Shown here piece after piece: positions 1-6,284 of a stretch of DNA of 64,000 nt; the first letter of the stretch is position 1; every line of letters begins with the position of its first letter. Origin of the DNA: Tenacibaculum singaporense (GTDB lineage Bacteria > Bacteroidota > Bacteroidia > Flavobacteriales > Flavobacteriaceae); assembly GCF_003867015.1 (NCBI RefSeq), contig NZ_CP032548.1, positions 3,415,001-3,479,000 of the forward strand, written 5' to 3'. The position numbers were made by a program, and so were the translations under genes. The notes under the pieces are model-generated. The model had not been told where the DNA came from. It saw only the letters and a program-made list of their open reading frames with translations, and did no database searches.

Positions 1-1
1 T

Positions 2-631
2 TCAATGGGTAACTATGCAGCTTCTGGAGGTTACTATATTGCTTGTAATGCTAACAAAATTATTGCAGAACCTACTACAATTACTGGATCTATTGGGGTT
101 TTTGGTGCCATTCCTAACTTTAGTCAATTTACCGATAATATTGGTATCAATGCAGAGCAAGTATCTACTAACGATAGTCCTTCTTATAGTGTTTTTGAGC
201 CAATGAACCAGAAATTCTACGATGTAACTAAAGAAGGTGTTGAACAAATCTACACTACTTTTGTTAACCGTGTTTCTGCAGGGCGTAACATGACTTTTGA
301 GCAAGTAAACGAAATTGCACAAGGTAGAGTTTGGACTGGTAAAGAAGCTATTGAAAATGGCTTAGTAGATCAATTAGGAGGATTAAATGACGCTATTAAA
401 GTTGCCGCTGAATTAGCAGAAATTCAAAATTTTAGAGTTCGTAATTACCCTAATTACAAAACTGACTTAAAAGAGGCTCTAAAATTCTCTCCATTTATGA
501 AAGCTTCAAAAGAAGAAATACTTAAAGAAACTTTAGGTGATGAAAATTACCAATTATACTATAATATTCACAAAATGAAAAACCTAAAAGGAATTCAAAC
601 TAGAATACCCTTTGTATTACAAGTGAAATAA
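2..631 (+). CDS. sppA: Signal peptide peptidase SppA, C-terminal part (5' truncated by window)
   Basis: This is the C-terminal part of an inner-membrane serine protease that degrades cleaved signal peptides. The reading frame is open from the first bases of the window, so the true start lies upstream. The visible part opens with the nucleophile motif SMGNYAASGGYY, where the Ser of ASGG is the expected catalytic residue. The general-base Lys of the family would be upstream and cannot be seen. The downstream stretch with GRVWTGKEAIENGLVDQLGG is typical of the peptidase S49 fold. A strong hairpin follows the stop. Identity is secure; length cannot be judged. Confidence 0.93.
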   Translation, partial: SMGNYAASGGYYIACNANKIIAEPTTITGSIGVFGAIPNFSQFTDNIGINAEQVSTNDSPSYSVFEPMNQKFYDVTKEGVEQIYTTFVNRVSAGRNMTFEQVNEIAQGRVWTGKEAIENGLVDQLGGLNDAIKVAAELAEIQNFRVRNYPNYKTDLKEALKFSPFMKASKEEILKETLGDENYQLYYNIHKMKNLKGIQTRIPFVLQVK

Positions 632-641
632 AATCAAAAAG

Positions 642-671
642 AAAAGCCTCGACAATGTCGAGGCTTTTTTT
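642..671. terminator. Bidirectional intrinsic terminator between sppA and the lipoprotein gene
   Basis: A 12-bp stem (AAAAGCCTCGAC / GTCGAGGCTTTT) with a 3-nt loop is followed by T-rich sequence. A-run and T-run flank it on both strands, so it can serve both convergent genes. Confidence 0.9.
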
Positions 672-688
672 AGTTTTAATAATTTAGT

Positions 689-1453
689 TTATTCGTAACT
701 ATAAGTAGTATTTATAGCAATTGATTCCTCACCACCAATGGCTAACCCTTTCCCTGTTAAAGGATACCCATCTGAATCATAAGTATAATCTACAGTTAAA
801 GTACCTATAACGTTATCACCTCCGTCTTTATAGATAATCTTCGTTACGTTATTTAATGGCAATAATCTTCTAGCTTTAATTACTTCTGAAGCTTGAGGAT
901 TCACCCCAAAACTAACATCAACTCCATCTAAAACTTCTATAACTCCTGCAGATTCTAAAGTAGAAAAATACATATTTGGCTTATTGTCATAAAATATTTC
1001 TGCTGTATAACTTTCAACAACATTCATTTCAGTTTCCCAATCATAAACCTCAACTTGAAATAAAACTTTACTAGGATTTTTGTTAGAATCATATTCTAAT
1101 GCCATTCCTGTTTCATAAATATTATATGGTGATTGATACAACTCTTCTATTGAAAAGCTTTCTGAAAGATCGCTATCTTCTGTTACTTTAATAGTACTCC
1201 CATCATTGCTATAGTTTATTAAAGTAGCGTCTGTTCCATTTGTTCCAGAAACACTTACCAATTCTTTTTCAGCATTATACATAAACTGAGTAGTAATTGT
1301 TTCATTTTCTTGATTTGTCGCTGCAACAGTTTTTAATCTTTTCTTTTTAGCTTCTCCATTAACTTCATCAAAATCATCTGAAGCAGAGCTACTACATGAG
1401 GTTAATAATGCTACTCCTAATCCAATAGCAAAAACATACTTTAATTTTTTCAT
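689..1453 (-). CDS. Hypothetical lipoprotein, 254 aa
   Basis: The N-terminus is a lipoprotein signal peptide: KK, a hydrophobic stretch, then lipobox LTSC with Cys at about residue 20, followed by a Ser/Ala/Asp tether (SSSASDDFDE). A very basic patch (KKKRLK) follows at about 36-41. The rest is a beta-rich sequence with YNAEKELVSV- and YTYDSDGYPL-like segments that recall the YD-type repeats of many Bacteroidota surface lipoproteins. No catalytic motif is visible. It is a single gene, convergent with sppA, and stands alone. Function unknown; outer-membrane anchoring is inferred from the lipobox. Confidence 0.75.
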   Translation of the reverse strand: MKKLKYVFAIGLGVALLTSCSSSASDDFDEVNGEAKKKRLKTVAATNQENETITTQFMYNAEKELVSVSGTNGTDATLINYSNDGSTIKVTEDSDLSESFSIEELYQSPYNIYETGMALEYDSNKNPSKVLFQVEVYDWETEMNVVESYTAEIFYDNKPNMYFSTLESAGVIEVLDGVDVSFGVNPQASEVIKARRLLPLNNVTKIIYKDGGDNVIGTLTVDYTYDSDGYPLTGKGLAIGGEESIAINTTYSYE

Positions 1454-1645
1454 TTTTTGTGATTTTTAATGAACTCATTTTTATTGTTCAAGCAAAAACT
1501 AAGTATTTCTCTCTACATAAAAATCTTTAAGACAATAAATAGAAATGAGTAAAAGAAAAAAACAGCAATTTTTAGCAATTTGAAAAATATAAAAACAAGT
1601 TCGGTTCATATTGTTTTTAAATTTCATACAAAAATAGCTGTATAA

Positions 1646-1679
1646 AAAAATACCTGCAATAAAAATTACAGGTATTTTT
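1646..1679 (-). terminator. Terminator of metK
   Basis: The inverted repeat AAAAATACCTG / CAGGTATTTTT lies just downstream of the metK stop, with an A-run on the plus strand that becomes a U-run for the minus transcript. Confidence 0.75.
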
Positions 1680-1701
1680 CACTATGTTTTTCTTTCGTTT
1701 A

Positions 1702-2955
1702 TTAAAGACCAAAACTCTCTTTTACTTTAGACACATAATCTAATTTTTCCCAAGTAAACAATTCAACTTCTATTATTTTACTTTCTCCATTAGGTTGTGT
1801 AAATGTTTTAGAAACTACTTCATTTTTTCTTCCCATATGCCCATAAGCTGCAGTTTCACTATACATTGGGTTACGTAACTTTAAACGATCTTCAATAGCA
1901 TGTGGGCGCATATCAAAAATTTCAGAAACTTTTTGAGCAATTTCTCCATCAGTTAAATCCATTTTTGAAGTTCCGTAAGTATCTACAAAAATACCCATCG
2001 GTTCTACTACTCCAATTGCATACGATACTTGTACTAAAACCTCATCGGCTACTCCTGCAGCAACTAAGTTCTTTGCTATATGACGTGTTGCATACGCTGC
2101 AGAACGGTCTACTTTACTCGGATCTTTTCCTGAAAATGCTCCACCACCATGTGCTCCTTTTCCTCCATAAGTATCAACAATAATCTTACGACCTGTTAAC
2201 CCTGTATCTCCATGAGGTCCACCAATTACAAACTTTCCTGTTGGATTAATATGATATTTAATATCATCATTAAATAACGCTTGAATTTCTGGAGTTAATT
2301 GTGCTTTTACTCTAGGAATTAAAATCTCAACAATATCTTTTCTAATTTTAGCTAACATTGTTTCATCATCAGCAAAATCATCATGTTGTGTAGATACAAC
2401 AATTGCTTCAATACGCTGTGGTACGTTATCGTCAGAATACTCAATAGTTACCTGACTTTTAGCATCTGGACGTAAATAAGTAATTTCCTTATTCTCTCTA
2501 CGAATTGCTGCTAATTCCTTTAAAATTATGTGTGACAAATCTAACGCTAACGGCATATAATGCTCAGTTTCGTTTGTAGCATAACCAAACATCATTCCTT
2601 GATCACCTGCTCCTTGCTCTTCTCTTGACGCTCTATCTACTCCACGGTTAATATCATCTGACTGTTCATGAATTGCTGACAACACTCCACAAGAATTACC
2701 GTCAAACATGTATTCACCTTTGGTATATCCAATTTTATTAATTACCTCACGAGCAATTTTTTGAACATCTAAGTAAGTAGAAGACTTTACTTCTCCTGCT
2801 AATACTACTTGACCAGTTGTTACTAATGTTTCACATGCTACTTTAGAATCTGAATCAAAAGCTAAAAAATTATCTATCAAAGCATCAGATATTTGATCTG
2901 CTACCTTATCTGGATGTCCTTCAGAAACACTTTCTGAAGTAAAAAAATATGACAT
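1702..2955 (-). CDS. metK: S-adenosylmethionine synthase
   Basis: It makes S-adenosylmethionine from methionine and ATP in the cytosol. The protein has 417 residues, within the longer size range of Bacteroidota MetK. The N-terminal [13 protein letters not shown] motif, the methionine/ATP-binding [12 protein letters not shown] motif (about 115-126) and the P-loop-like [16 protein letters not shown] segment are all present. The start follows an A-rich stretch with no Shine-Dalgarno, which is normal here. The leader (about 140 nt) contains a candidate pseudoknotted RNA that could be a SAM-sensing switch. It diverges from trxA. Confidence 0.98.
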   Translation of the reverse strand: MSYFFTSESVSEGHPDKVADQISDALIDNFLAFDSDSKVACETLVTTGQVVLAGEVKSSTYLDVQKIAREVINKIGYTKGEYMFDGNSCGVLSAIHEQSDDINRGVDRASREEQGAGDQGMMFGYATNETEHYMPLALDLSHIILKELAAIRRENKEITYLRPDAKSQVTIEYSDDNVPQRIEAIVVSTQHDDFADDETMLAKIRKDIVEILIPRVKAQLTPEIQALFNDDIKYHINPTGKFVIGGPHGDTGLTGRKIIVDTYGGKGAHGGGAFSGKDPSKVDRSAAYATRHIAKNLVAAGVADEVLVQVSYAIGVVEPMGIFVDTYGTSKMDLTDGEIAQKVSEIFDMRPHAIEDRLKLRNPMYSETAAYGHMGRKNEVVSKTFTQPNGESKIIEVELFTWEKLDYVSKVKESFGL

Positions 2956-2995
2956 AAATACTTCTTTTTAAAATTTAACTAAAAGAAAAAACTTG

Positions 2996-3093
2996 GATTG
3001 CTGAGTCGCTAAAAGGAGTAGAAAATTACTGCTTTAGCATTTTTATTCTGAACTTTTGTTCAATGAGGTTGCAATCAGTCAAATTTTTCCTCA
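2996..3093 (-). ncRNA. Candidate SAM-II-like pseudoknot riboswitch in the metK leader
   Basis: On the minus strand, TGAGG (3093-3089) pairs with CCTCA (3068-3064). The loop between them holds GATTGC (3076-3071), which pairs with the later GCAATC (3001-2996) to give an H-type pseudoknot. The long connecting loop holds two nested hairpins: TGAAC/GTTCA (3062-3049) and GCTAAA/TTTAGC (3038-3008). This topology matches what I know of the SAM-II family with long loops, and the gene downstream makes SAM. The pairing is seen directly. The class and SAM binding are inference, and I could not check conserved core bases against a covariance model. Confidence 0.45.
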
Positions 3094-3104
3094 AAAATAT
3101 TTGG

Positions 3105-3112
3105 CAAAGTTA
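3105..3112 (-). promoter_or_regulatory. -7 box of metK promoter
   Basis: TAACTTTG on the minus strand matches the Bacteroidota -7 consensus TAnnTTTG. It lies upstream of the candidate leader RNA, so the whole pseudoknot would be transcribed. No convincing -33 element is seen at the ideal spacing. Confidence 0.5.
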
Positions 3113-3197
3113 TAGATTATTTTACACACTTAAAAACAAACTTACAAGTAAATAGAAAGTATTGATATTATGATAATAAAAAGTAATTTTTGTAAAA

Positions 3198-3227
3198 TTG
3201 TATTGGTGAAATATTTGTTTACATTTG
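3198..3227 (+). promoter_or_regulatory. trxA promoter
   Basis: TTG, 19 bases, then TACATTTG: a good match to the Bacteroidota -33/-7 promoter. The start codon lies 45 bases further on, giving a short A-rich leader. Confidence 0.65.
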
Positions 3228-3272
3228 TAGTGAATAAACAAGAAAATAACTTTAGATAAAAACATAAATAAA

Positions 3273-3590
3273 ATGGCATTAGAAATTACAGATGCTTCTT
3301 TTGAAGAAGTAGTATTAAAATCTGACAAACCAGTATTAGTAGATTTTTGGGCAGCTTGGTGTGGACCTTGTAGAATGGTATCTCCTATCGTTGATGAAAT
3401 TAGTAGCGAATATGAAGGAAAAGCTGTTGTTGGTAAAGTAGATGTAGACGCAAACCAAGAATTTGCCGCTAAGTATGGTGTAAGAAACATACCAACTGTA
3501 TTAATCTTCAAAAACGGAGAAGTTGTAGACAAACAAGTTGGTGCTGCTCCAAAAAAAGCATATACAGATAAAATTGATGCTGCTTTATAA
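3273..3590 (+). CDS. trxA: Thioredoxin
   Basis: Cytosolic disulfide reductase of 105 residues, the standard thioredoxin size. The active site WCGPC has its cysteines at residues 30 and 33, inside the classical VDFWAAWCGPCRM context. The cis-Pro loop is present (RNIPTVLIFKNGE). The gene is monocistronic, with its own promoter upstream and a hairpin terminator downstream. Confidence 0.97.
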   Translation: MALEITDASFEEVVLKSDKPVLVDFWAAWCGPCRMVSPIVDEISSEYEGKAVVGKVDVDANQEFAAKYGVRNIPTVLIFKNGEVVDKQVGAAPKKAYTDKIDAAL

Positions 3591-3616
3591 ACAATATACC
3601 AATTGATTATTATACA

Positions 3617-3646
3617 AAAGGTTTGGCTATCGCTAAACCTTTTTTT
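3617..3646 (+). terminator. Terminator of trxA
   Basis: Stem AAAGGTTTGGC / GCTAAACCTTT with a TATC loop and a T7 tract, 26 bases after the trxA stop. Confidence 0.85.
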
Positions 3647-3660
3647 ATTTTCGATATTAT

Positions 3661-4581
3661 ATGATTGATCTAAAAAGTACATCTTCACAAATAAACAACC
3701 TTGAGTTACTTGCCAAACAAGTAGTAGAAGGTTTTATTACAGGAATGCATAAAAGTCCATTTCATGGGTTTTCGGTTGAGTTTTCTGAACACAAACTATA
3801 CAATAAAGGTGAAAGTACACGTCATATAGATTGGAAGCTATTTGCCAAAACTGAAAAATTGTACACCAAAAAGTACGAAGAAGAAACGAATCTTAGATGT
3901 CATATAATTATTGATAATTCTGCTTCGATGCACTATCCTGTTGGTAAAAACCAATCGATAGATAAGCTAAATAAAATAGGTTTTTCAGCAGTAGCTACTG
4001 CTTCTTTAATGGATATTTTAAAACGACAACGTGATGCTGTTGGGTTAAGTATTTATTCTAACACTTACGAATATTACGCTCCTGAAAAAGGTAGTGAGCG
4101 TCATCGCAAGATGTTATTACATCAATTAGAACATTTACTATCGTCTAATTCTACCTCATCTACAGAAACCTATCAATATTTACATGAAATAGCAGAAAAG
4201 ATTCACAGACGCTCTTTAATTTTCTTATTTACCGATATGTTTCAAACTTCAAAAAATGAAGAAGAACTTTTTAATGCTTTACGACACTTAAAATTTAATA
4301 AGCATGAGGTAGTATTGTTTCATACACATGATAAAAAGACAGAATTTTTGTTTGATTTTGACAACTCACCAAAAAAATTTGTGGATGTTGAAACTGGAGA
4401 AGAAATAAATTTATACGCAGAAAACGTACAACAAAAATATCAAGAACTAAGCAACACTTTCTTCAATAACCTAAAAAACAAATGCTTACAATACAAGATA
4501 GATTATATTCCCGTAGATATAAATGAGGGTTATGATAAAGTCCTTACCTCCTATCTTATCAGCAGACAGAATTTTTTATAA
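3661..4581 (+). CDS. DUF58 domain-containing protein
   Basis: 306 residues. The N-terminal half carries the DUF58 signature, here HKLYNKGESTRHIDWKLFAK (about 46-65), followed by a von Willebrand A-like fold with a MIDAS-type IIDNSASM motif at about 83-90. DUF58 proteins usually work with MoxR-type AAA ATPases, but no such ATPase is adjacent here. It appears cytosolic, with no membrane segment. The ATG is 15 bases after the trxA terminator; no closer promoter is evident. Role unknown beyond the family-level idea of metal-dependent protein assembly. Confidence 0.85.
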   Translation: MIDLKSTSSQINNLELLAKQVVEGFITGMHKSPFHGFSVEFSEHKLYNKGESTRHIDWKLFAKTEKLYTKKYEEETNLRCHIIIDNSASMHYPVGKNQSIDKLNKIGFSAVATASLMDILKRQRDAVGLSIYSNTYEYYAPEKGSERHRKMLLHQLEHLLSSNSTSSTETYQYLHEIAEKIHRRSLIFLFTDMFQTSKNEEELFNALRHLKFNKHEVVLFHTHDKKTEFLFDFDNSPKKFVDVETGEEINLYAENVQQKYQELSNTFFNNLKNKCLQYKIDYIPVDINEGYDKVLTSYLISRQNFL

Positions 4582-4611
4582 AATAACTCTTTTTTATTTA
4601 AAAAAAGGTTA

Positions 4612-4619
4612 TATATTTG
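4612..4619 (+). promoter_or_regulatory. -7 box of the tRNA-Asp pair
   Basis: TATATTTG followed by C matches the Bacteroidota -7 box and sits 17 bases before the first tRNA-Asp. Confidence 0.6.
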
Positions 4620-4636
4620 CATCCGCTTAGAGCAAC

Positions 4637-4710
4637 GGTCTGGTAGTTCAGCTGGTTAGAATACATGCCTGTCACGCATGGGGTCGCGGGTTCGAGTCCC
4701 GTCCAGACCG
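4637..4710 (+). tRNA. tRNA-Asp (anticodon GTC), copy 1
   Basis: 74 nt, with a full cloverleaf. The 7-bp acceptor stem is GGTCTGG/CCAGACC with discriminator G. The D-stem is GTTC/GAAT. The anticodon stem CATGC/GCATG encloses loop CTGTCAC, giving anticodon GTC. The T-loop is TTCGAGT. CCA is not encoded. It is identical to the copy at 4753. Confidence 0.97.
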
Positions 4711-4752
4711 CTAAAGTTTCTCTAAAACATATAACATATTGCTTCAAGCAAC

Positions 4753-4826
4753 GGTCTGGTAGTTCAGCTGGTTAGAATACATGCCTGTCACGCATGGGGT
4801 CGCGGGTTCGAGTCCCGTCCAGACCG
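4753..4826 (+). tRNA. tRNA-Asp (anticodon GTC), copy 2, integration target
   Basis: Identical 74-nt copy of the upstream tRNA, 42 bases after it and probably co-transcribed. Its last 17 bases, and the terminator behind it, recur at 15756-15805. This tRNA is therefore the attachment site of the following element, and its present 3' end was probably supplied by the element. Confidence 0.97.
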
Positions 4827-4859
4827 CGAAAAGCTTCTCAATTTTTGAGGAGCTTTTTT
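4810..4859 (+). repeat. Left attachment repeat (attL) inside tRNA-Asp
   Basis: 50 bases starting GAGTCCCGTCCAGACCGC and running through the terminator hairpin. They match 15756-15805 with two mismatches (at 4828 and 4850). The repeat covers the end of the T-arm, the acceptor stem and the terminator. Confidence 0.9.
4829..4859 (+). terminator. Terminator of the tRNA-Asp pair, element-supplied copy
   Basis: Stem AAAGCTTCTCAA / TTGAGGAGCTTT with one G-T pair, then T6. The second copy at attR pairs perfectly and is presumably the original host terminator. Confidence 0.85.
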
Positions 4860-4940
4860 ATTTTATAGGAATTTCTACAACTTCACTTCCAACATACTCT
4901 TTCAAAAACTCCATAAAAGCAACTATAAAGACACACTTTT

Positions 4941-5014
4941 AGGTGTACATGTTTAAAAAATTAGGTGTATCAAAAGTGTACCATTAGGTGTACCACTCTT
5001 ATTTTCAGGTGTAC
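4941..5014 (+). repeat. Five phased AGGTGTAC-type repeats upstream of the integrase
   Basis: Octamers AGGTGTAC (4941), AGGTGTAT (4963), AAGTGTAC (4974), AGGTGTAC (4986) and AGGTGTAC (5007) lie on one strand. Their spacings of 22, 11, 12 and 21 are close to whole helical turns. They sit between attL and the integrase start. They look like arm-type integrase or excisionase binding sites, and may also control the integrase promoter. A related 20-mer lies near attR at 15681. Confidence 0.6.
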
Positions 5015-5038
5015 CACTATCTAAAAAAGCACAACACA

Positions 5039-6238
5039 ATGAATAACAACAGATTAATTACTCTCTTTTTTCTACAAAAGAATAGAACCAACCAGCAAAA
5101 TATATGCCCTATTAGATGTAGAATAACTTATAATAAAAAACGAAAAGAATTTTCTACAGGTTTCTTTATAAATCCAGATTATTGGAATAGCAAAGAACAA
5201 CTAGCTAAACCTCCTAGTAAAGACAATACTTTTATCAACACCCAATTAAGTCTGATTAAACAACAAATTAATCAGGCTTTTTTATTTTTACAGGTAAATG
5301 AAAAGGAGTTTGATGTTGAAGACATCTACTTACAACACAAAGGAAAAAGTATTAAATCTGAAAAAACATTTCTTGAAGTATTTGATTACCATAATTCAAA
5401 AGTTAAAAAAACTATTGGCATAGACTATGTAGAATCAACCTATAAAAAATTCGAAGAATGTAAAAGGCTAATGAAAAAATTCATAAGGCACAAATATAAG
5501 AAAAACGATTTGGTCCTTCAAAATATTAAATTTATTTTTTTAGAAGATTTAGATTATTATTTAAAAACTGAAAGAAGACAAAGTCAAAGCACTATTAACA
5601 AACACATTCAAAGAGTCCGTAAGATTATAAAACTAGCTATTCTAGAAGGTTTTATTGATAAAGACCCTTTTGTATTCTACAGACCTAAAAGAACTACTAA
5701 AGAGCTTATTTTCTTAACCTCGGAGGAATTAAAATTAATTGAAACACACCAATTAAGACAAAAGAAATTAGTTATAGTCAAAGATCTATTTATCTTTTGT
5801 TGTTATACAGGACTAGCATATGCAGATATGTCAGAACTAAACACTAAAAATATTCAAGTTGGTTTTGATGGAAATGAGTGGATTGAAATGAGTAGAAAGA
5901 AAACAAAATCAAAAATTTCAATTCCTTTATTACCTAAACCAAGAGACATCTTATTGAAATACAACAATAAACTACCTAAAATATCGAATCAAAAATTTAA
6001 TTCTTATCTAAAAGAAATAGCAGATATAATAGGTATAAATAAAAATCTTACTCATCATATTGCTCGGAAAACTTTTGCTTCTACAGTATTACTATATAAT
6101 GGAGTACCTATGGAAGTAGTATCGGAGCTTCTAGGGCATTCTAAGATTACAATTACACAAGAGCATTATGCTAAAGTTGTAAAGAAGAAAATTAGTGATG
6201 AGGTTTCAAAACTTAATCAAAAATTAGGGCAAGATTAA
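5039..6238 (+). CDS. Tyrosine recombinase (IntDOT-like integrase)
   Basis: 399 residues from the chosen ATG. An upstream GTG at 4988 is in frame but lies inside the AGGTGTAC repeats. An arm-binding domain (about 1-100) and a SAM-like core-binding domain (about 110-215) precede the catalytic domain. His340 and Arg343 (THHIARKTFAS), His367 (ELLGHSKIT) and the nucleophile Tyr377 (TQEHYAKV) are present. The first catalytic Arg is replaced by Ala260 in CCYTGLAYADM, as known for IntDOT-type Bacteroidota integrases, which tolerate mismatches in the crossover region. It should integrate and excise the element at tRNA-Asp. Confidence 0.93.
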   Translation: MNNNRLITLFFLQKNRTNQQNICPIRCRITYNKKRKEFSTGFFINPDYWNSKEQLAKPPSKDNTFINTQLSLIKQQINQAFLFLQVNEKEFDVEDIYLQHKGKSIKSEKTFLEVFDYHNSKVKKTIGIDYVESTYKKFEECKRLMKKFIRHKYKKNDLVLQNIKFIFLEDLDYYLKTERRQSQSTINKHIQRVRKIIKLAILEGFIDKDPFVFYRPKRTTKELIFLTSEELKLIETHQLRQKKLVIVKDLFIFCCYTGLAYADMSELNTKNIQVGFDGNEWIEMSRKKTKSKISIPLLPKPRDILLKYNNKLPKISNQKFNSYLKEIADIIGINKNLTHHIARKTFASTVLLYNGVPMEVVSELLGHSKITITQEHYAKVVKKKISDEVSKLNQKLGQD

Positions 6239-6254
6239 AATCTTGTCCTTTTTT
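6226..6254 (+). terminator. Terminator overlapping the integrase stop
   Basis: Stem AGGGCAAGAT / ATCTTGTCCT (one G-T pair) with a TAAA loop, then T6. The integrase stop codon lies within the hairpin. It separates integrase transcription from the helicase gene and argues against a TTG start at 6243. Confidence 0.75.
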
Positions 6255-6284
6255 GTTCCTACATTAGGTGCAAATTTTATTCCT

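Noticed and set aside
2956..3120. SAM-I riboswitch ahead of metK
   Set aside because: No four-way junction or SAM-I core was found; the pairing fits a pseudoknot instead.
3122..3688. Minus-strand ORF of 188 codons across trxA
   Set aside because: Antisense shadow of trxA, which has a clear thioredoxin sequence.
4941..5014. CRISPR array
   Set aside because: Repeats are only 8 bases long, spacers are 3-14 bases and no cas genes are nearby.
4988..5038. GTG start for the integrase at 4988
   Set aside because: It lies inside the AGGTGTAC repeats; the added 17 residues do not resemble an integrase N-terminus, and ATG at 5039 has an A-rich upstream region.
6243..6284. TTG start for the helicase at 6243
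   Set aside because: It falls inside the terminator hairpin of the integrase gene; ATG at 6285 is better placed.
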